Assembly: GCA_019058315.1 (NCBI GenBank)
Contig: JAHPZH010000002.1
Span: forward strand, 1,311,910-1,375,909
Direction: 5' to 3'
Length of the DNA: 64,000 nt
Source of the DNA: Candidatus Helarchaeota archaeon
GTDB taxonomy: Archaea > Asgardarchaeota > Lokiarchaeia > Helarchaeales > RDOG01
The notes under the pieces are model-generated. The model worked only from the letters and a program-made list of their open reading frames with translations, did no database searches and was not told where the DNA came from. The position numbers and the translations under genes are program-made. Each line of letters begins with the position of its first letter. Positions within the stretch are counted from its first letter, which is position 1. This document shows positions 49,875-59,131 of the stretch, piece after piece.

Positions 49875-50543
49875 TTATTTTTCAACTTCGAATTCAGCTT
49901 TTTTTGTTGTTTCTTCGCCGTCTTTTCCTAATGATACAACTTCAAACTCGACTATTTTCTTCTTAGGTTCTTCAGGTTCGGGTTCTTTAACTTCTATTTC
50001 TGGTTCTTTAACCTCAGGTTCTGGTTCTTTAATTTCAGGTTTAGGTTCTTTAACCTCAGGTTCTTGTACTTCTATTGTCTTTGCTAAACCGGAAATCCCG
50101 GTCACATCTGGAAAATCACTTGGCTCTTCTCCCTCATCAACCATTATGGTTTGTGCGCCATACATTTTCTCGCTGGTTTTCAAACGTGTTGCAGCCGTTC
50201 CTGCTCTATAAACTTCTCCAGGAGAAGTATATTTTCCTTTCCATATATAGATTTTAGTTTGGATCTTATCAGCGACGAGACAAACACGATCACTATCAAG
50301 ACAATCTGTTGAGACCATATTATCTTGTACCATATAGAAAATTTTCAATTTCGCTTCTTGGTCTTCTTTTACAGGTTTAAATATGACTTCTTGAGAAATT
50401 TTTATTTCAGTTTTGGGTTTTTCACCAGATCTTTCAGTATAATGACATGCTGGACAACTTTTAATGCCCTCTGACTCTATCATCGGAGAAGCACATCGAG
50501 GGCATAGTTTCTTAGGTGGGGGAACTCTTCTTCTAAGCACCAT
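49875..50543 (-). CDS. Zinc-ribbon + single gelsolin-like domain + acidic EPEVKEP repeat protein
   Basis: CPRCASPMIESEGIKSCPAC ribbon; LKIFYMVQDNMVSTDCLDSDRVCLVADKIQTKIYIWKGKYTSPGEVYRAGTAATRL...QTIMVDEGEEPSDF matches the gelsolin DCxxLD..KIxVWKGK..S..E...A...A......Ixxx.EGxEP..F pattern. Confidence 0.7.
   Translation of the reverse strand: MVLRRRVPPPKKLCPRCASPMIESEGIKSCPACHYTERSGEKPKTEIKISQEVIFKPVKEDQEAKLKIFYMVQDNMVSTDCLDSDRVCLVADKIQTKIYIWKGKYTSPGEVYRAGTAATRLKTSEKMYGAQTIMVDEGEEPSDFPDVTGISGLAKTIEVQEPEVKEPKPEIKEPEPEVKEPEIEVKEPEPEEPKKKIVEFEVVSLGKDGEETTKKAEFEVEK
49975..50070. repeat. Short imperfect intragenic repeat (GGTTCTTTAAYYTC...) encoding EPEVKEPxPEIKEP
   Basis: Repeated ggttctttaacctcagg-type units. 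Confidence 0.8.
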
Positions 50544-50674
50544 CTTAAATACCTCAAATTGAGTTTTTTGCCTTAAAAATTTGGTTTTTAATAATTATAA
50601 AATAATCATCCATTTTATTTTAATATTAACTAATTCAAAATATGCATTTTAGATGTTGAAAAACTAGAAAAAAT

Positions 50675-51154
50675 TTAATCTAACTCTTGTTCCATTACAA
50701 TAAAACTTTCTGAAAAGCCAAATTTTTCATATAATTTAATGGCTTCTTTTACATCTCTTCTTGCATTAACTCTAACAATGGATACCTTTTTCTTCTTACA
50801 AAAACTCAGTGCGCTTTCAATTAATTTTGAACCAATTCCTTTTGTTCTGTAATCTGATTCAATGATAAAATTATAAATTTGACCAAGAATTTGCCCAGAA
50901 TACGGATCTCGTCCAATATCTACCAAAACCATACCGATAATGTCCCCACCATCATCTGCTATAATAACACTATCTGGGGAAGATTCTAACTTATATTTGA
51001 GATCTAATTTCCAAGGTTTTTCGTAAAATACTACTTTAAATCTCTCACACAAACCTTTCATGAGTTTAGTTAAATGATCCATGTCATCCAATTTGGCTTT
51101 TCTTATTGTAATCAAAAAGAACACCCAATCCTTTTTTTTAAGATTCCAAATCAC
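50675..51154 (-). CDS. GNAT-family N-acetyltransferase
   Basis: ITIRKAKLDDMDHL, IYNFIIESDYRTKGIGSKLIESALSFCKKKKVSIVRVNARRDVKEAIKLYEKFGF. Confidence 0.93.
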   Translation of the reverse strand: MIWNLKKKDWVFFLITIRKAKLDDMDHLTKLMKGLCERFKVVFYEKPWKLDLKYKLESSPDSVIIADDGGDIIGMVLVDIGRDPYSGQILGQIYNFIIESDYRTKGIGSKLIESALSFCKKKKVSIVRVNARRDVKEAIKLYEKFGFSESFIVMEQELD

Positions 51155-51394
51155 AAATTTTACCAGTGTATGAATATATTATCATTGCTATTTAAAATAA
51201 TACTCTAAAATTGAGAATTTAATCTCATAAGGAGGATTTTAGTTGGATTTACTTTAGGAAAAGAAAATTATTATTTTCCCTTTAAATTGACAAAAAATCC
51301 AAAGATTTTAAGGATTTAATATATTAAATTGAAATAGAAAAAATCAAATTAAAATTTAATCTTTGGCAACATAATTAAAAGAGCGATCTTTTAA

Positions 51395-52597
51395 ATGCAA
51401 GATAAAAGTAATGACCTAAATAAAGAATATTTGTCAATAAATATTGATATTAAAAGAACCTTACATAATAAAGAATTAGAAATTATAGCTGCTTTGGAGA
51501 AAAAATTTTCTAATAAAGATTTCTTTTTTAAATTAGAGGATTCTAAGGTCAATTTTTTCCTAAAATCAATTAATTTACAAGATTTCAAAGAATTTGTAAA
51601 TCATCTATTAAAAAAATATGACACCGAAAGTAAACATTCCAAATTATTTCATGATATTATATCAAAAATCGAAAATATAAAGAGTTATGGGATTAAATCC
51701 GGAAAAAGAATTTATGTTACATATAATCAAGAGAGAAAAGTTCAAAATAGAAAGAAAAAAATTTTACAAAGAGGCTCATTCTTTTATGCTCAAGATAATG
51801 AATTTACTAAAGAGGTAAATGTCCTCCCAGATAAATTTTTGAATAAAATTATATGTGCGGATAGTCTTGAAATTCTAAAACAATTACCAAATAATTGCAT
51901 CGATTTAGTTTTTACCTCACCACCTTATAATTTCGGATTAGGTTATGATACAACCGAAGATGGAATTGATTGGGAGAAATATTTTGAAAAATTATTCGAT
52001 ATTTTTAAGGAATGTATAAGAGTTGTTAAATTTGGTGGCAGAATAATAGTAAACATCCAACCTTTATATTCAGATTATATTCCTAGCCACCATATTATCT
52101 CAAACTTTTTTATAAAGAATAAATTAATCTGGAAAGCGGAAATTTTATGGGAAAAGCATAATTATAACTGTAAATACACTGCCTGGGGAAGTTGGAAGAG
52201 CCCTTCAAATCCTTATATGAAATATACTTGGGAATATTTGGAAGTTTTTTGTAAAGGAGAGATGAAAAAGGAGGGTAAAAAAGAAAATATCGATATAACA
52301 GGCGATGAATTTAAAAAATGGGTAGTAGCTCAATGGTCTATAGCACCAGAACGAAATATGAAAAAATATGGTCATCCTGCGATGTTTCCAGAGGAATTAG
52401 TTAGAAGAACACTTAAGCTTTTTAGTTATAAAAATGATATTATATTGGATCCTTTTAATGGGGCTGGAACTACTACATTAGTTGCAAAAAAATTAGGCAG
52501 GAACTTTTTAGGAATTGACATTTCTAAAAAATATTGCGAAATTGCAAAAAAAAGATTAAAACTACCCAAAACGCTTGAAAAATTTTACAGCAATTAG
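51395..52597 (+). CDS. Site-specific DNA methyltransferase (SPPY-type amino-MTase)
   Basis: ICADSLEILKQLPNNCIDLVFTSPPYNFGLGYD (motif IV) then DPFNGAGTTTLVAKKLGRNFLGIDISKKYCEIAKKRL (motif I): beta-class order. Confidence 0.9.
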   Translation: MQDKSNDLNKEYLSINIDIKRTLHNKELEIIAALEKKFSNKDFFFKLEDSKVNFFLKSINLQDFKEFVNHLLKKYDTESKHSKLFHDIISKIENIKSYGIKSGKRIYVTYNQERKVQNRKKKILQRGSFFYAQDNEFTKEVNVLPDKFLNKIICADSLEILKQLPNNCIDLVFTSPPYNFGLGYDTTEDGIDWEKYFEKLFDIFKECIRVVKFGGRIIVNIQPLYSDYIPSHHIISNFFIKNKLIWKAEILWEKHNYNCKYTAWGSWKSPSNPYMKYTWEYLEVFCKGEMKKEGKKENIDITGDEFKKWVVAQWSIAPERNMKKYGHPAMFPEELVRRTLKLFSYKNDIILDPFNGAGTTTLVAKKLGRNFLGIDISKKYCEIAKKRLKLPKTLEKFYSN

Positions 52598-52695
52598 ATT
52601 AATTATGAAAACTTTTTTTTACATAATAAGTATATTTACTAAAAGTATAATTTCAATTATAAAGAATTAACATATTAGAATATAAGGCGATCTAA

Positions 52696-53874
52696 TTGGC
52701 ACAACCATATCTAAGCCCAAGAATATTTTATGGCTATGGAAAATTAAAACAATTAAAGTATATTAGAGGAAATAAAATTCTTATTGTTACTGATAAAGTA
52801 ATAGTTGATTTAGGTTTTATTGATAAAGTGACAAAACAGTTAAAAAAATCAAAGACCCCTATGGAATACAAAATATTTGATGAAGTAGAACCCGATCCCA
52901 GTGATACTACTGTATTAAAAGGAGCTGAAATAGCACAAGAGTTTAAACCTGATTGGATTATCGCGATAGGTGGTGGAAGTTCAATGGATGTTGCAAAGAT
53001 GATCTGGGTTTTATATGAGAATCCGGAAATCCAAATAATCGAAATTAATCCATTACAAAGAATAAAATTGGGAAAAAAATCAAAATTAGTTACAATTCCT
53101 ACAACTAGCGGAACGGGGGCAGAAATTACATTTGGTTGCGTTATAACAAATGCCAAAACTCATAATAAAATGACTTTAGCAAATTTTGCCATTACACCAA
53201 ATTGGGCTATAATAGATCCCAATTTAGCCTTAACTATGCCACCAAAACTAACTTTAGCCACGGGTATTGATGCATTAACTCATGCAGTCGAGGCATATGT
53301 AAGCCCTTTAAAAAATGATTTTTCAGATGGACATTGCTTAAAAGCAATTCAATTGGTTTTTAAGTGGCTTCAAAGGTCTTATGAAAGTGGTAAATCAGGG
53401 ACACCTGATAAAGAAGCAAGAGAAAAAATGCATTATGCAGGTACAATAGCCGGTCTTGGTTTTGGTAATTCATCTGGTGGAATAGCACATGGAATAGGTC
53501 ATAGTATTGGAGCTGTTCTTGATCTGCAGCATGGATTTTGTGTGGGTATTTTACTTCCTTATACTATAGAATATTTAGACTCTACATCTAGAATGAATTT
53601 TGAAGAAATTGTAAATTTATTACAATTACAAAATGGTAAAAATGCCACTGAAATATTAGCAAATAACATAAGGAAATTATTAACGAGTTTAAATGTCCCC
53701 CTAAATTTCAAGGATTTCGGAGTCAAAGAAGAAGATTTTAAAAGTAAATTTGAAAAAATTCTACAATTTTCAAAAATTGATTTATCAACTAAAACTTGTC
53801 CACGAAAAGCCACAGATGATGAATTAAAAAAATTAATTGAATATTCTTATTATGGAAAATCAATAGATTTTTAA
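52696..53874 (+). CDS. Iron-containing alcohol dehydrogenase
   Basis: IIAIGGGSSMDVAKM, TIPTTSGTGAEIT, GIDALTHAVEAYVSP, GIAHGIGHSIGAVLDLQHGFCVGILLP. Confidence 0.92.
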   Translation: MAQPYLSPRIFYGYGKLKQLKYIRGNKILIVTDKVIVDLGFIDKVTKQLKKSKTPMEYKIFDEVEPDPSDTTVLKGAEIAQEFKPDWIIAIGGGSSMDVAKMIWVLYENPEIQIIEINPLQRIKLGKKSKLVTIPTTSGTGAEITFGCVITNAKTHNKMTLANFAITPNWAIIDPNLALTMPPKLTLATGIDALTHAVEAYVSPLKNDFSDGHCLKAIQLVFKWLQRSYESGKSGTPDKEAREKMHYAGTIAGLGFGNSSGGIAHGIGHSIGAVLDLQHGFCVGILLPYTIEYLDSTSRMNFEEIVNLLQLQNGKNATEILANNIRKLLTSLNVPLNFKDFGVKEEDFKSKFEKILQFSKIDLSTKTCPRKATDDELKKLIEYSYYGKSIDF

Positions 53875-53971
53875 AAATCTTAAAAGGAAATCCTCTTTTT
53901 TATCATTTTTTTAAATAACAATTTTTAATAATATAAATGAGGATTTTTTATCATTAACGAAGGTGAATAAA

Positions 53972-54808
53972 ATGGTAAAAATTGGCATAATTAAATGCGG
54001 AAATATAGGTATATCACCAGTTCTCGATCTATTATTTGATGAGATAGCAGAAAGAGAAGATATAACTTTTAGAGTGGTCGGATCAGGACCAAAACTGACC
54101 CCAGAACACTGTGAAGAGGTCACAAAGCTAATGTTAGACATCAAACCAGACTTGATAATGTTTACAAGTCCAAATACATCCTTACCTGGACCAAAAAAAT
54201 CGAGAGATATGATTCAAACTACTGGAATTCCTGCAATTTACTTTTCAGATCAGCCTGGAAGAAAAGCAAAAGAGGTTAAAGAGGAAATAGCTGGAAGAGG
54301 TATGGGATATTTCATTATAAAACCCGATGCAATGATAGGTGCTAAGAGACCATTCCTAGATCCTGTTGAAATGTGCCTCTATAATACCGACGTGTTGAAG
54401 GTATTAGCAATTTGTGGTGTAGTTAATTTAATTATAGCTGAAGTAGAAAAAGTGATTGACCAATTGAAAGCTGGTTCTAAACCCGAACTACCACAGATAG
54501 TAATTAATCGGAATAAGGCGTTGGAAGCTGCACGATTTTCAAATCAATATGCAAAATGTAAAGCTTCTGCTGCTTTAGACGCGGCTGAAACAGTGTCAGG
54601 CATCAATGTTGAAGGCTGTTTTATGGTAAAAGGAAGAGAAAATTACTTGCCAGTTGTAGGATCAGCTCATGAATTGATGCGTGCTGCTGCAAAATTAGCA
54701 GATGAAGCAAGAGAGATTGAAAAAGCAAACGACTCGGTTCTTAGAAGACCACACGCGAAAGATGGTAAAATTTTAGAAAAAAGAGAATTTCTGGCAAAGC
54801 CAATCTAA
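53972..54808 (+). CDS. mtd: F420-dependent methylenetetrahydromethanopterin dehydrogenase
   Basis: MVKIGIIKCGNIGISPVLDLLFDEIAER, VGSGPKLTPE, IKPDAMIGAKRPFLDPVEMCLYNTDVLKVLAICG. ORF opens at 53963; ATG at 53972 is likely. Confidence 0.93.
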   Translation: MVKIGIIKCGNIGISPVLDLLFDEIAEREDITFRVVGSGPKLTPEHCEEVTKLMLDIKPDLIMFTSPNTSLPGPKKSRDMIQTTGIPAIYFSDQPGRKAKEVKEEIAGRGMGYFIIKPDAMIGAKRPFLDPVEMCLYNTDVLKVLAICGVVNLIIAEVEKVIDQLKAGSKPELPQIVINRNKALEAARFSNQYAKCKASAALDAAETVSGINVEGCFMVKGRENYLPVVGSAHELMRAAAKLADEAREIEKANDSVLRRPHAKDGKILEKREFLAKPI

Positions 54809-54827
54809 TTATTTATTTTTTTATTTT

Positions 54828-55514
54828 TTATTTTATTGGGGATTTTAAGGGTTTTTTCAATTTTTCAACGATTTCTGGCCAGAAGGGTTCGGTAAATTCA
54901 CCCTTATATTTAATTTTAGTACGTTTCAATTCAATTGCACCTTCACCTGGACAAGCATGTACACATGCTCCACAATAAATGCACTTATCTTTATCCACCT
55001 CAACCTTTTGAGCTTTCTCCCAACCTTTTTCAGCTTTTGGAATTGTTATAGCTCCCGTGGGACAAACCACATAACAAGTGCTGCAGCCACCAGGACAATA
55101 CTCAGTGTGAAATTCAATTTCCCCCTCAAAATAAGATTTTGCTTTTCTACCCTCCTCTTTAAGATCAACCAATTCCATATCTAGCTTAGGAAGTGCCTTT
55201 TGATCAACTAATTGAAGCTTTTTTTCACCATCGATCTTAAGCGATAATGCTCCAAATGGACATAGATGATCGCAGGTACCACAAAGTGAACATTTTTCTT
55301 TATCAATTATCACTGAGGGTACTATTGTTTGGTGCCTTGAATGAGCACCGACTGGTCCACGGAAAATTGCCTCCTTTGGACAAACAATTCTGCAAGTATT
55401 GCATCCTGTACACTGATTTAAATCGTGAATAAGTTCAATATTCATTGTTAATAATCTAAGTTTTACTTTTTGTTCATTTTCGTCGATTATTCGGGTTAAT
55501 TTAGGAACACTCAT
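54828..55514 (-). CDS. Polyferredoxin (4 x [4Fe-4S]), FwdF-like
   Basis: CTGCNTCRIVCP, CSLCGTCDHLCP, CPGGCSTCYVVCP, CIYCGACVHACP. Confidence 0.85.
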   Translation of the reverse strand: MSVPKLTRIIDENEQKVKLRLLTMNIELIHDLNQCTGCNTCRIVCPKEAIFRGPVGAHSRHQTIVPSVIIDKEKCSLCGTCDHLCPFGALSLKIDGEKKLQLVDQKALPKLDMELVDLKEEGRKAKSYFEGEIEFHTEYCPGGCSTCYVVCPTGAITIPKAEKGWEKAQKVEVDKDKCIYCGACVHACPGEGAIELKRTKIKYKGEFTEPFWPEIVEKLKKPLKSPIK

Positions 55515-55774
55515 TCTTTCTCCTCCTTTATTTCAATGTGGATTGCGTCTTGTGAACACGCCTCTAAACACACACCGCAACCATCGCAAAGGTCGGGATT
55601 TTCGATAACTGCATGCCCATTTTTAATTACAATAATAAGATCTTTCTCACCCTTTTCGATAGCTTGCGCATTAATAGGACATGCGGTGTGACAGTCCCCA
55701 CATCCGGTGCATTTCCGAAGTAAGATAATTGGTTTATAAATTCGGATTATTTCTGTCTCCGACATAGTAATCAC
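55511..55774 (-). CDS. 2[4Fe-4S] ferredoxin, FwdG-like
   Basis: CTGCGDCHTACP, CDGCGVCLEACSQDAI; ATGA overlap with the downstream polyferredoxin. Confidence 0.85.
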   Translation of the reverse strand: MITMSETEIIRIYKPIILLRKCTGCGDCHTACPINAQAIEKGEKDLIIVIKNGHAVIENPDLCDGCGVCLEACSQDAIHIEIKEEKE

Positions 55775-55985
55775 CTAAAATTTGACTCAATTAAACAATT
55801 TCAAATAATTATATAATTATTTTTATTAGCTGTATTTTTCATTCATTTTAAAATAATAAAGATTTCTCTCTTTCCAATCTTAAAATAAGGAAAACGAATA
55901 GGACGTAGTCTTACTTCTAACCAGACCTCTTTTTTGATTTTTTCGCGTTATTTTAGTCTATTAAAAAAATAGAGAAATATTGATA

Positions 55986-56132
55986 TTAACCCGTATTCCA
56001 AGCTTCACTTTTTAATAAATCTCTTACTGCTACCCTAATTGCTTCACTACGATTCGGATATCTTTTTTGCTGGACTAATTTCTCGAGGTCTTGAATATAT
56101 GTATCTGGCAAATGTAGAGTTACTAATTTCAT
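55986..56132 (-). CDS. Ribbon-helix-helix (CopG-like) DNA-binding protein, 48 aa
   Basis: Below the ORF-track cutoff. Minus-strand translation MKLVTLHLPDTYIQDLEKLVQQKRYPNRSEAIRVAVRDLLKSEAWNTG*: RHH pattern with NRSEAIRxAVRDLL. Confidence 0.85.
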   Translation of the reverse strand: MKLVTLHLPDTYIQDLEKLVQQKRYPNRSEAIRVAVRDLLKSEAWNTG

Positions 56133-56369
56133 TCATATCGCCTTTTTCTAATTGCATTATTATCTTAATTCTGTATTACTGACAGACTTTTTCTTATATT
56201 TTTGTAAGGAATATCCGGATATCATCGAAATAATTTATGCCTTTTCTATATACATTAGAATTTTAAGAAATGAAAACATTAAAATAAAAAATTTTCATGT
56301 TTATTTAGAATCTAACTATAAAATGGTTATTGCAAAGAGGAAATTTTTGTAATATCAAGAGGTTATGAC

Positions 56370-56624
56370 TTGTCGACATTTGAGATTAAAGTAGATAATA
56401 GTAAATGCACTGGCTGCTCTCTTTGCATAAATACATGTCCAATTAACCTCGAAATTGAACCTCAGTTAAAATATGGTGAATCACCTAAAACAGACAAAGT
56501 AATCTTCAGATTAATCAACGGGAAATGTAGAGTCCTAAATCCCCAATTATGTGAAAATAAACAGTTTAAGTGTAACCTTTGTGAAGTGATTTGTACAGGT
56601 AAAGCTATAACTCTTATTACATAA
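56370..56624 (+). CDS. Ferredoxin-like protein, FwdG-like
   Basis: TTG start; CTGCSLCINTCPINLEIEP and CENKQFKCNLCEVICTGKAI; collinear with 55511..55774. Confidence 0.82.
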   Translation: MSTFEIKVDNSKCTGCSLCINTCPINLEIEPQLKYGESPKTDKVIFRLINGKCRVLNPQLCENKQFKCNLCEVICTGKAITLIT

Positions 56625-56802
56625 TTAAAAATTTTATATAAACCTAAAAATAGTAATTGTGGTTTTAAACTGCTATTAAGTTAATTAAAATTAATTGTTT
56701 TTTTTTTAAATTTAATTAAAAATTAATCTGATATTTTAGATAGTTTTATTAAGCGAAGTTTTTAATATAAAGTTACAACTCAGAAAAATATTTGATAATT
56801 GA

Positions 56803-57093
56803 ATGGAGGTATGGTTTATGGCTTCTAAAGCAGCAGTTGTTGCTCTTTCATGGGTAGCTTTCGGATGCATCGCACTAGGTATGGCTCTAACAGCAGTTGG
56901 AAATATGATGAACAGAAACCGAATTGACGATGTTATATTTTTCCAGTTTTGGATAAGCTATTTTATTGGATTTATTTTGCTATTATCAATGCCAGGTGCT
57001 CCTTTGGTTTCATTGGGATTATTTGTTTTAGGTGCTGGGCTTGTAATCTTACTAGTTGGGGCAATATTAGCTAGTACATCAGAGTCGATTTAA
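56803..57093 (+). CDS. Small membrane protein
   Basis: Three hydrophobic helices; GGAGG-like sequence upstream of the start (gaatggaggtatggtttatg). Confidence 0.65.
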   Translation: MEVWFMASKAAVVALSWVAFGCIALGMALTAVGNMMNRNRIDDVIFFQFWISYFIGFILLLSMPGAPLVSLGLFVLGAGLVILLVGAILASTSESI

Positions 57094-57363
57094 AAAAAGC
57101 AATATTCTTTTTTTTTTATTTCTTAAAAAAATAGTTAAATTTTATATTTAATTAGTATATTTATCTATTTTTTATTCGATTTCATTTGTATCTTTATAAT
57201 CTTATTTTTTATTATTGGGATTAATTTTTAAAATATACAATCGTATAAAAAAATTGACAAAAAATTAAAAAGAAAATTCGTAAATTGGATATTAATTTAT
57301 AGTTTTAACCCAATGACCAAAAAATTTGAGTTTGGGTTTAAAAATCATTTTGGAGTTTATAAT

Positions 57364-57753
57364 ATGCTTGATGTAATCTTAATGTCGGGCAGAACAATAA
57401 ATCAAGGCAGATCTCTAGAAGGTGGTAAACTTGGTGATGAAGCAATCATTGCCACCGGTTCAGTTTTCATGGATCAAGAAGATATGAAAGCTATGAAAAT
57501 TTTAACGGGAACTTTAGTAAAAGTAAAGACCGAATTTGGGGAAATAGTTGTTCGTGCTCGAACTAGTCCTGAACAACCTCACAAAGGTATTATTTTTATC
57601 CCTATGGGGATTTATGCTAATGCTGTAATAGATCCAGAAACAAATTCTACAGGAATGCCGACATTTAAAGGAATAAAAGCAACTGTAGAGCGAGTTGTTG
57701 GGGAAAAAGTTTTAACCCCTGCTGAGATTATTGCAAATTATAAAGCGGAGTGA
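57364..57753 (+). CDS. fwdD: Formylmethanofuran dehydrogenase subunit D
   Basis: VILMSGRTINQGRSLEGGKLGDEAIIATG, KVKTEFGEIVVRARTSPEQPHKGIIFIPMGIYANAVI. ORF opens at 57313; ATG at 57364 is an alternative start. Confidence 0.87.
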   Translation: MLDVILMSGRTINQGRSLEGGKLGDEAIIATGSVFMDQEDMKAMKILTGTLVKVKTEFGEIVVRARTSPEQPHKGIIFIPMGIYANAVIDPETNSTGMPTFKGIKATVERVVGEKVLTPAEIIANYKAE

Positions 57754-59069
57754 GTAAAATGGCTGAAAAAATCATATCCGATGTGACTTGTGCCTTTTGT
57801 GGTGCATTGTGTGATGATTTAGAAGTAGTAATTAAGGATAATAAGATTATAGAAACTCGAAATGCTTGCACGATAAGTACAGCAAAATTATTTGCATGTA
57901 ATAATTGGGAACACCGTATTACCAAACCATCTGAAAGGGTAAATGGAGAAATCAAAGAAATTAAGCTTGAAGAAGCCATAAATAAAACAGCTAAAATTTT
58001 AGTCGATGCAGAAAGACCGCTCCTGTATGGGTGGGCCAACACTGACAATGTTGCCATTGGTCTAGGTGTTGAGCTTGCGGAATTAGTTGGTGGAGTTTTT
58101 GACAATACTGCTACGGTATGTCATGGACCAAGTATTTTAGCAGAACAAGATGTAGGTGTTTCGACTACAACTCTTGGAGATGTAAAAAGTAGAGCCGATA
58201 TGATTCTATTCTGGGGTTGCAACCCTATGGCAGCTCATCCAAGACATTTAGCACGTTATTCCATTTTTCCCCGTGGATTTTTTAGAGATAAAGGAGTCAA
58301 AGAAAGAGAAATGATTGTCATTGATCCACGATATACCGATACAGCTAAAATTGCAGATAAATTTATAAAAGTCGAGCCCAACAAAGATTATGAATTAATG
58401 AGTGCAATTAGAGCTGTCTTAAACGGATTAGAACTAAAAGAGGAAGTAATCGCTGGGGTAACTAAAGAAGATATTATTGAACTTGCTGAAAAACTTAAAA
58501 AATGTAGTTTTGGAATAATTTTCTTCGGATTAGGACTTACTATGAGTAGTGCAAAGCATAGAAATATAGATATTGCTATTTCTCTTACTAGACAATTAAA
58601 TAAATATACCAAATGGCTTATTATGCCAATGCGGGGACATTGGAATGTAACAGGCTCCAATACTGTTCCAACATGGCATATTGGGTATCCATTTTGTATT
58701 GATTTTTCATTAGGTTATCCACGATATGGTCCTGGAGAATATTCTTCAAATGATCTATTATATAAAGGGGAATGCGATGCAGCATTAGTTGTAGCCTCAG
58801 ATCCTGCTGGAAATTTCCCAAAAAAGTCCGTTAAGAACCTTGCAAAAATCCCTGTAGTAACTATTGACCCTCATCATACTCCAACAACTGAATTAGCACA
58901 AATTCTAATTCCCGCAGCAGTAGTTGGAATAGAAACAAGTGGTACTGGGTATCGTATGGATCATGTTCCACTTCATTTGAAAAAGTTGATTGAACCCCCT
59001 GAAGGAAATCTACCAGATGCTGAAATTCTGCGAAAAATCATAGATGCAGTTAAAAAACTGCAAAAATAA
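57750..59069 (+). CDS. fwdB: Formylmethanofuran dehydrogenase subunit B
   Basis: VTCAFCGALCDDLEV, TATVCHGPSILAEQDVGVSTTTLGDVKSRADMILFWGCNPMAAHPRH; overlaps the fwdD stop. Start may be the internal ATG at 57759. Confidence 0.92.
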   Translation: MSKMAEKIISDVTCAFCGALCDDLEVVIKDNKIIETRNACTISTAKLFACNNWEHRITKPSERVNGEIKEIKLEEAINKTAKILVDAERPLLYGWANTDNVAIGLGVELAELVGGVFDNTATVCHGPSILAEQDVGVSTTTLGDVKSRADMILFWGCNPMAAHPRHLARYSIFPRGFFRDKGVKEREMIVIDPRYTDTAKIADKFIKVEPNKDYELMSAIRAVLNGLELKEEVIAGVTKEDIIELAEKLKKCSFGIIFFGLGLTMSSAKHRNIDIAISLTRQLNKYTKWLIMPMRGHWNVTGSNTVPTWHIGYPFCIDFSLGYPRYGPGEYSSNDLLYKGECDAALVVASDPAGNFPKKSVKNLAKIPVVTIDPHHTPTTELAQILIPAAVVGIETSGTGYRMDHVPLHLKKLIEPPEGNLPDAEILRKIIDAVKKLQK

Positions 59070-59131
59070 ATCTTATAAACTCAAATTTCTCTATCTTTTT
59101 ATTGAATTATAAATAAATAGTGTTAGAATTA

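Noticed and set aside
52734-53156. 140-aa minus-strand ORF
   Set aside because: Antisense to a well-supported Fe-ADH gene.
56152-56352. 66-aa plus-strand ORF
   Set aside because: AT-rich, no motif or conserved-looking pattern; probably chance.
57728-58105. 125-aa minus-strand ORF
   Set aside because: Antisense to the fwdD/fwdB junction.
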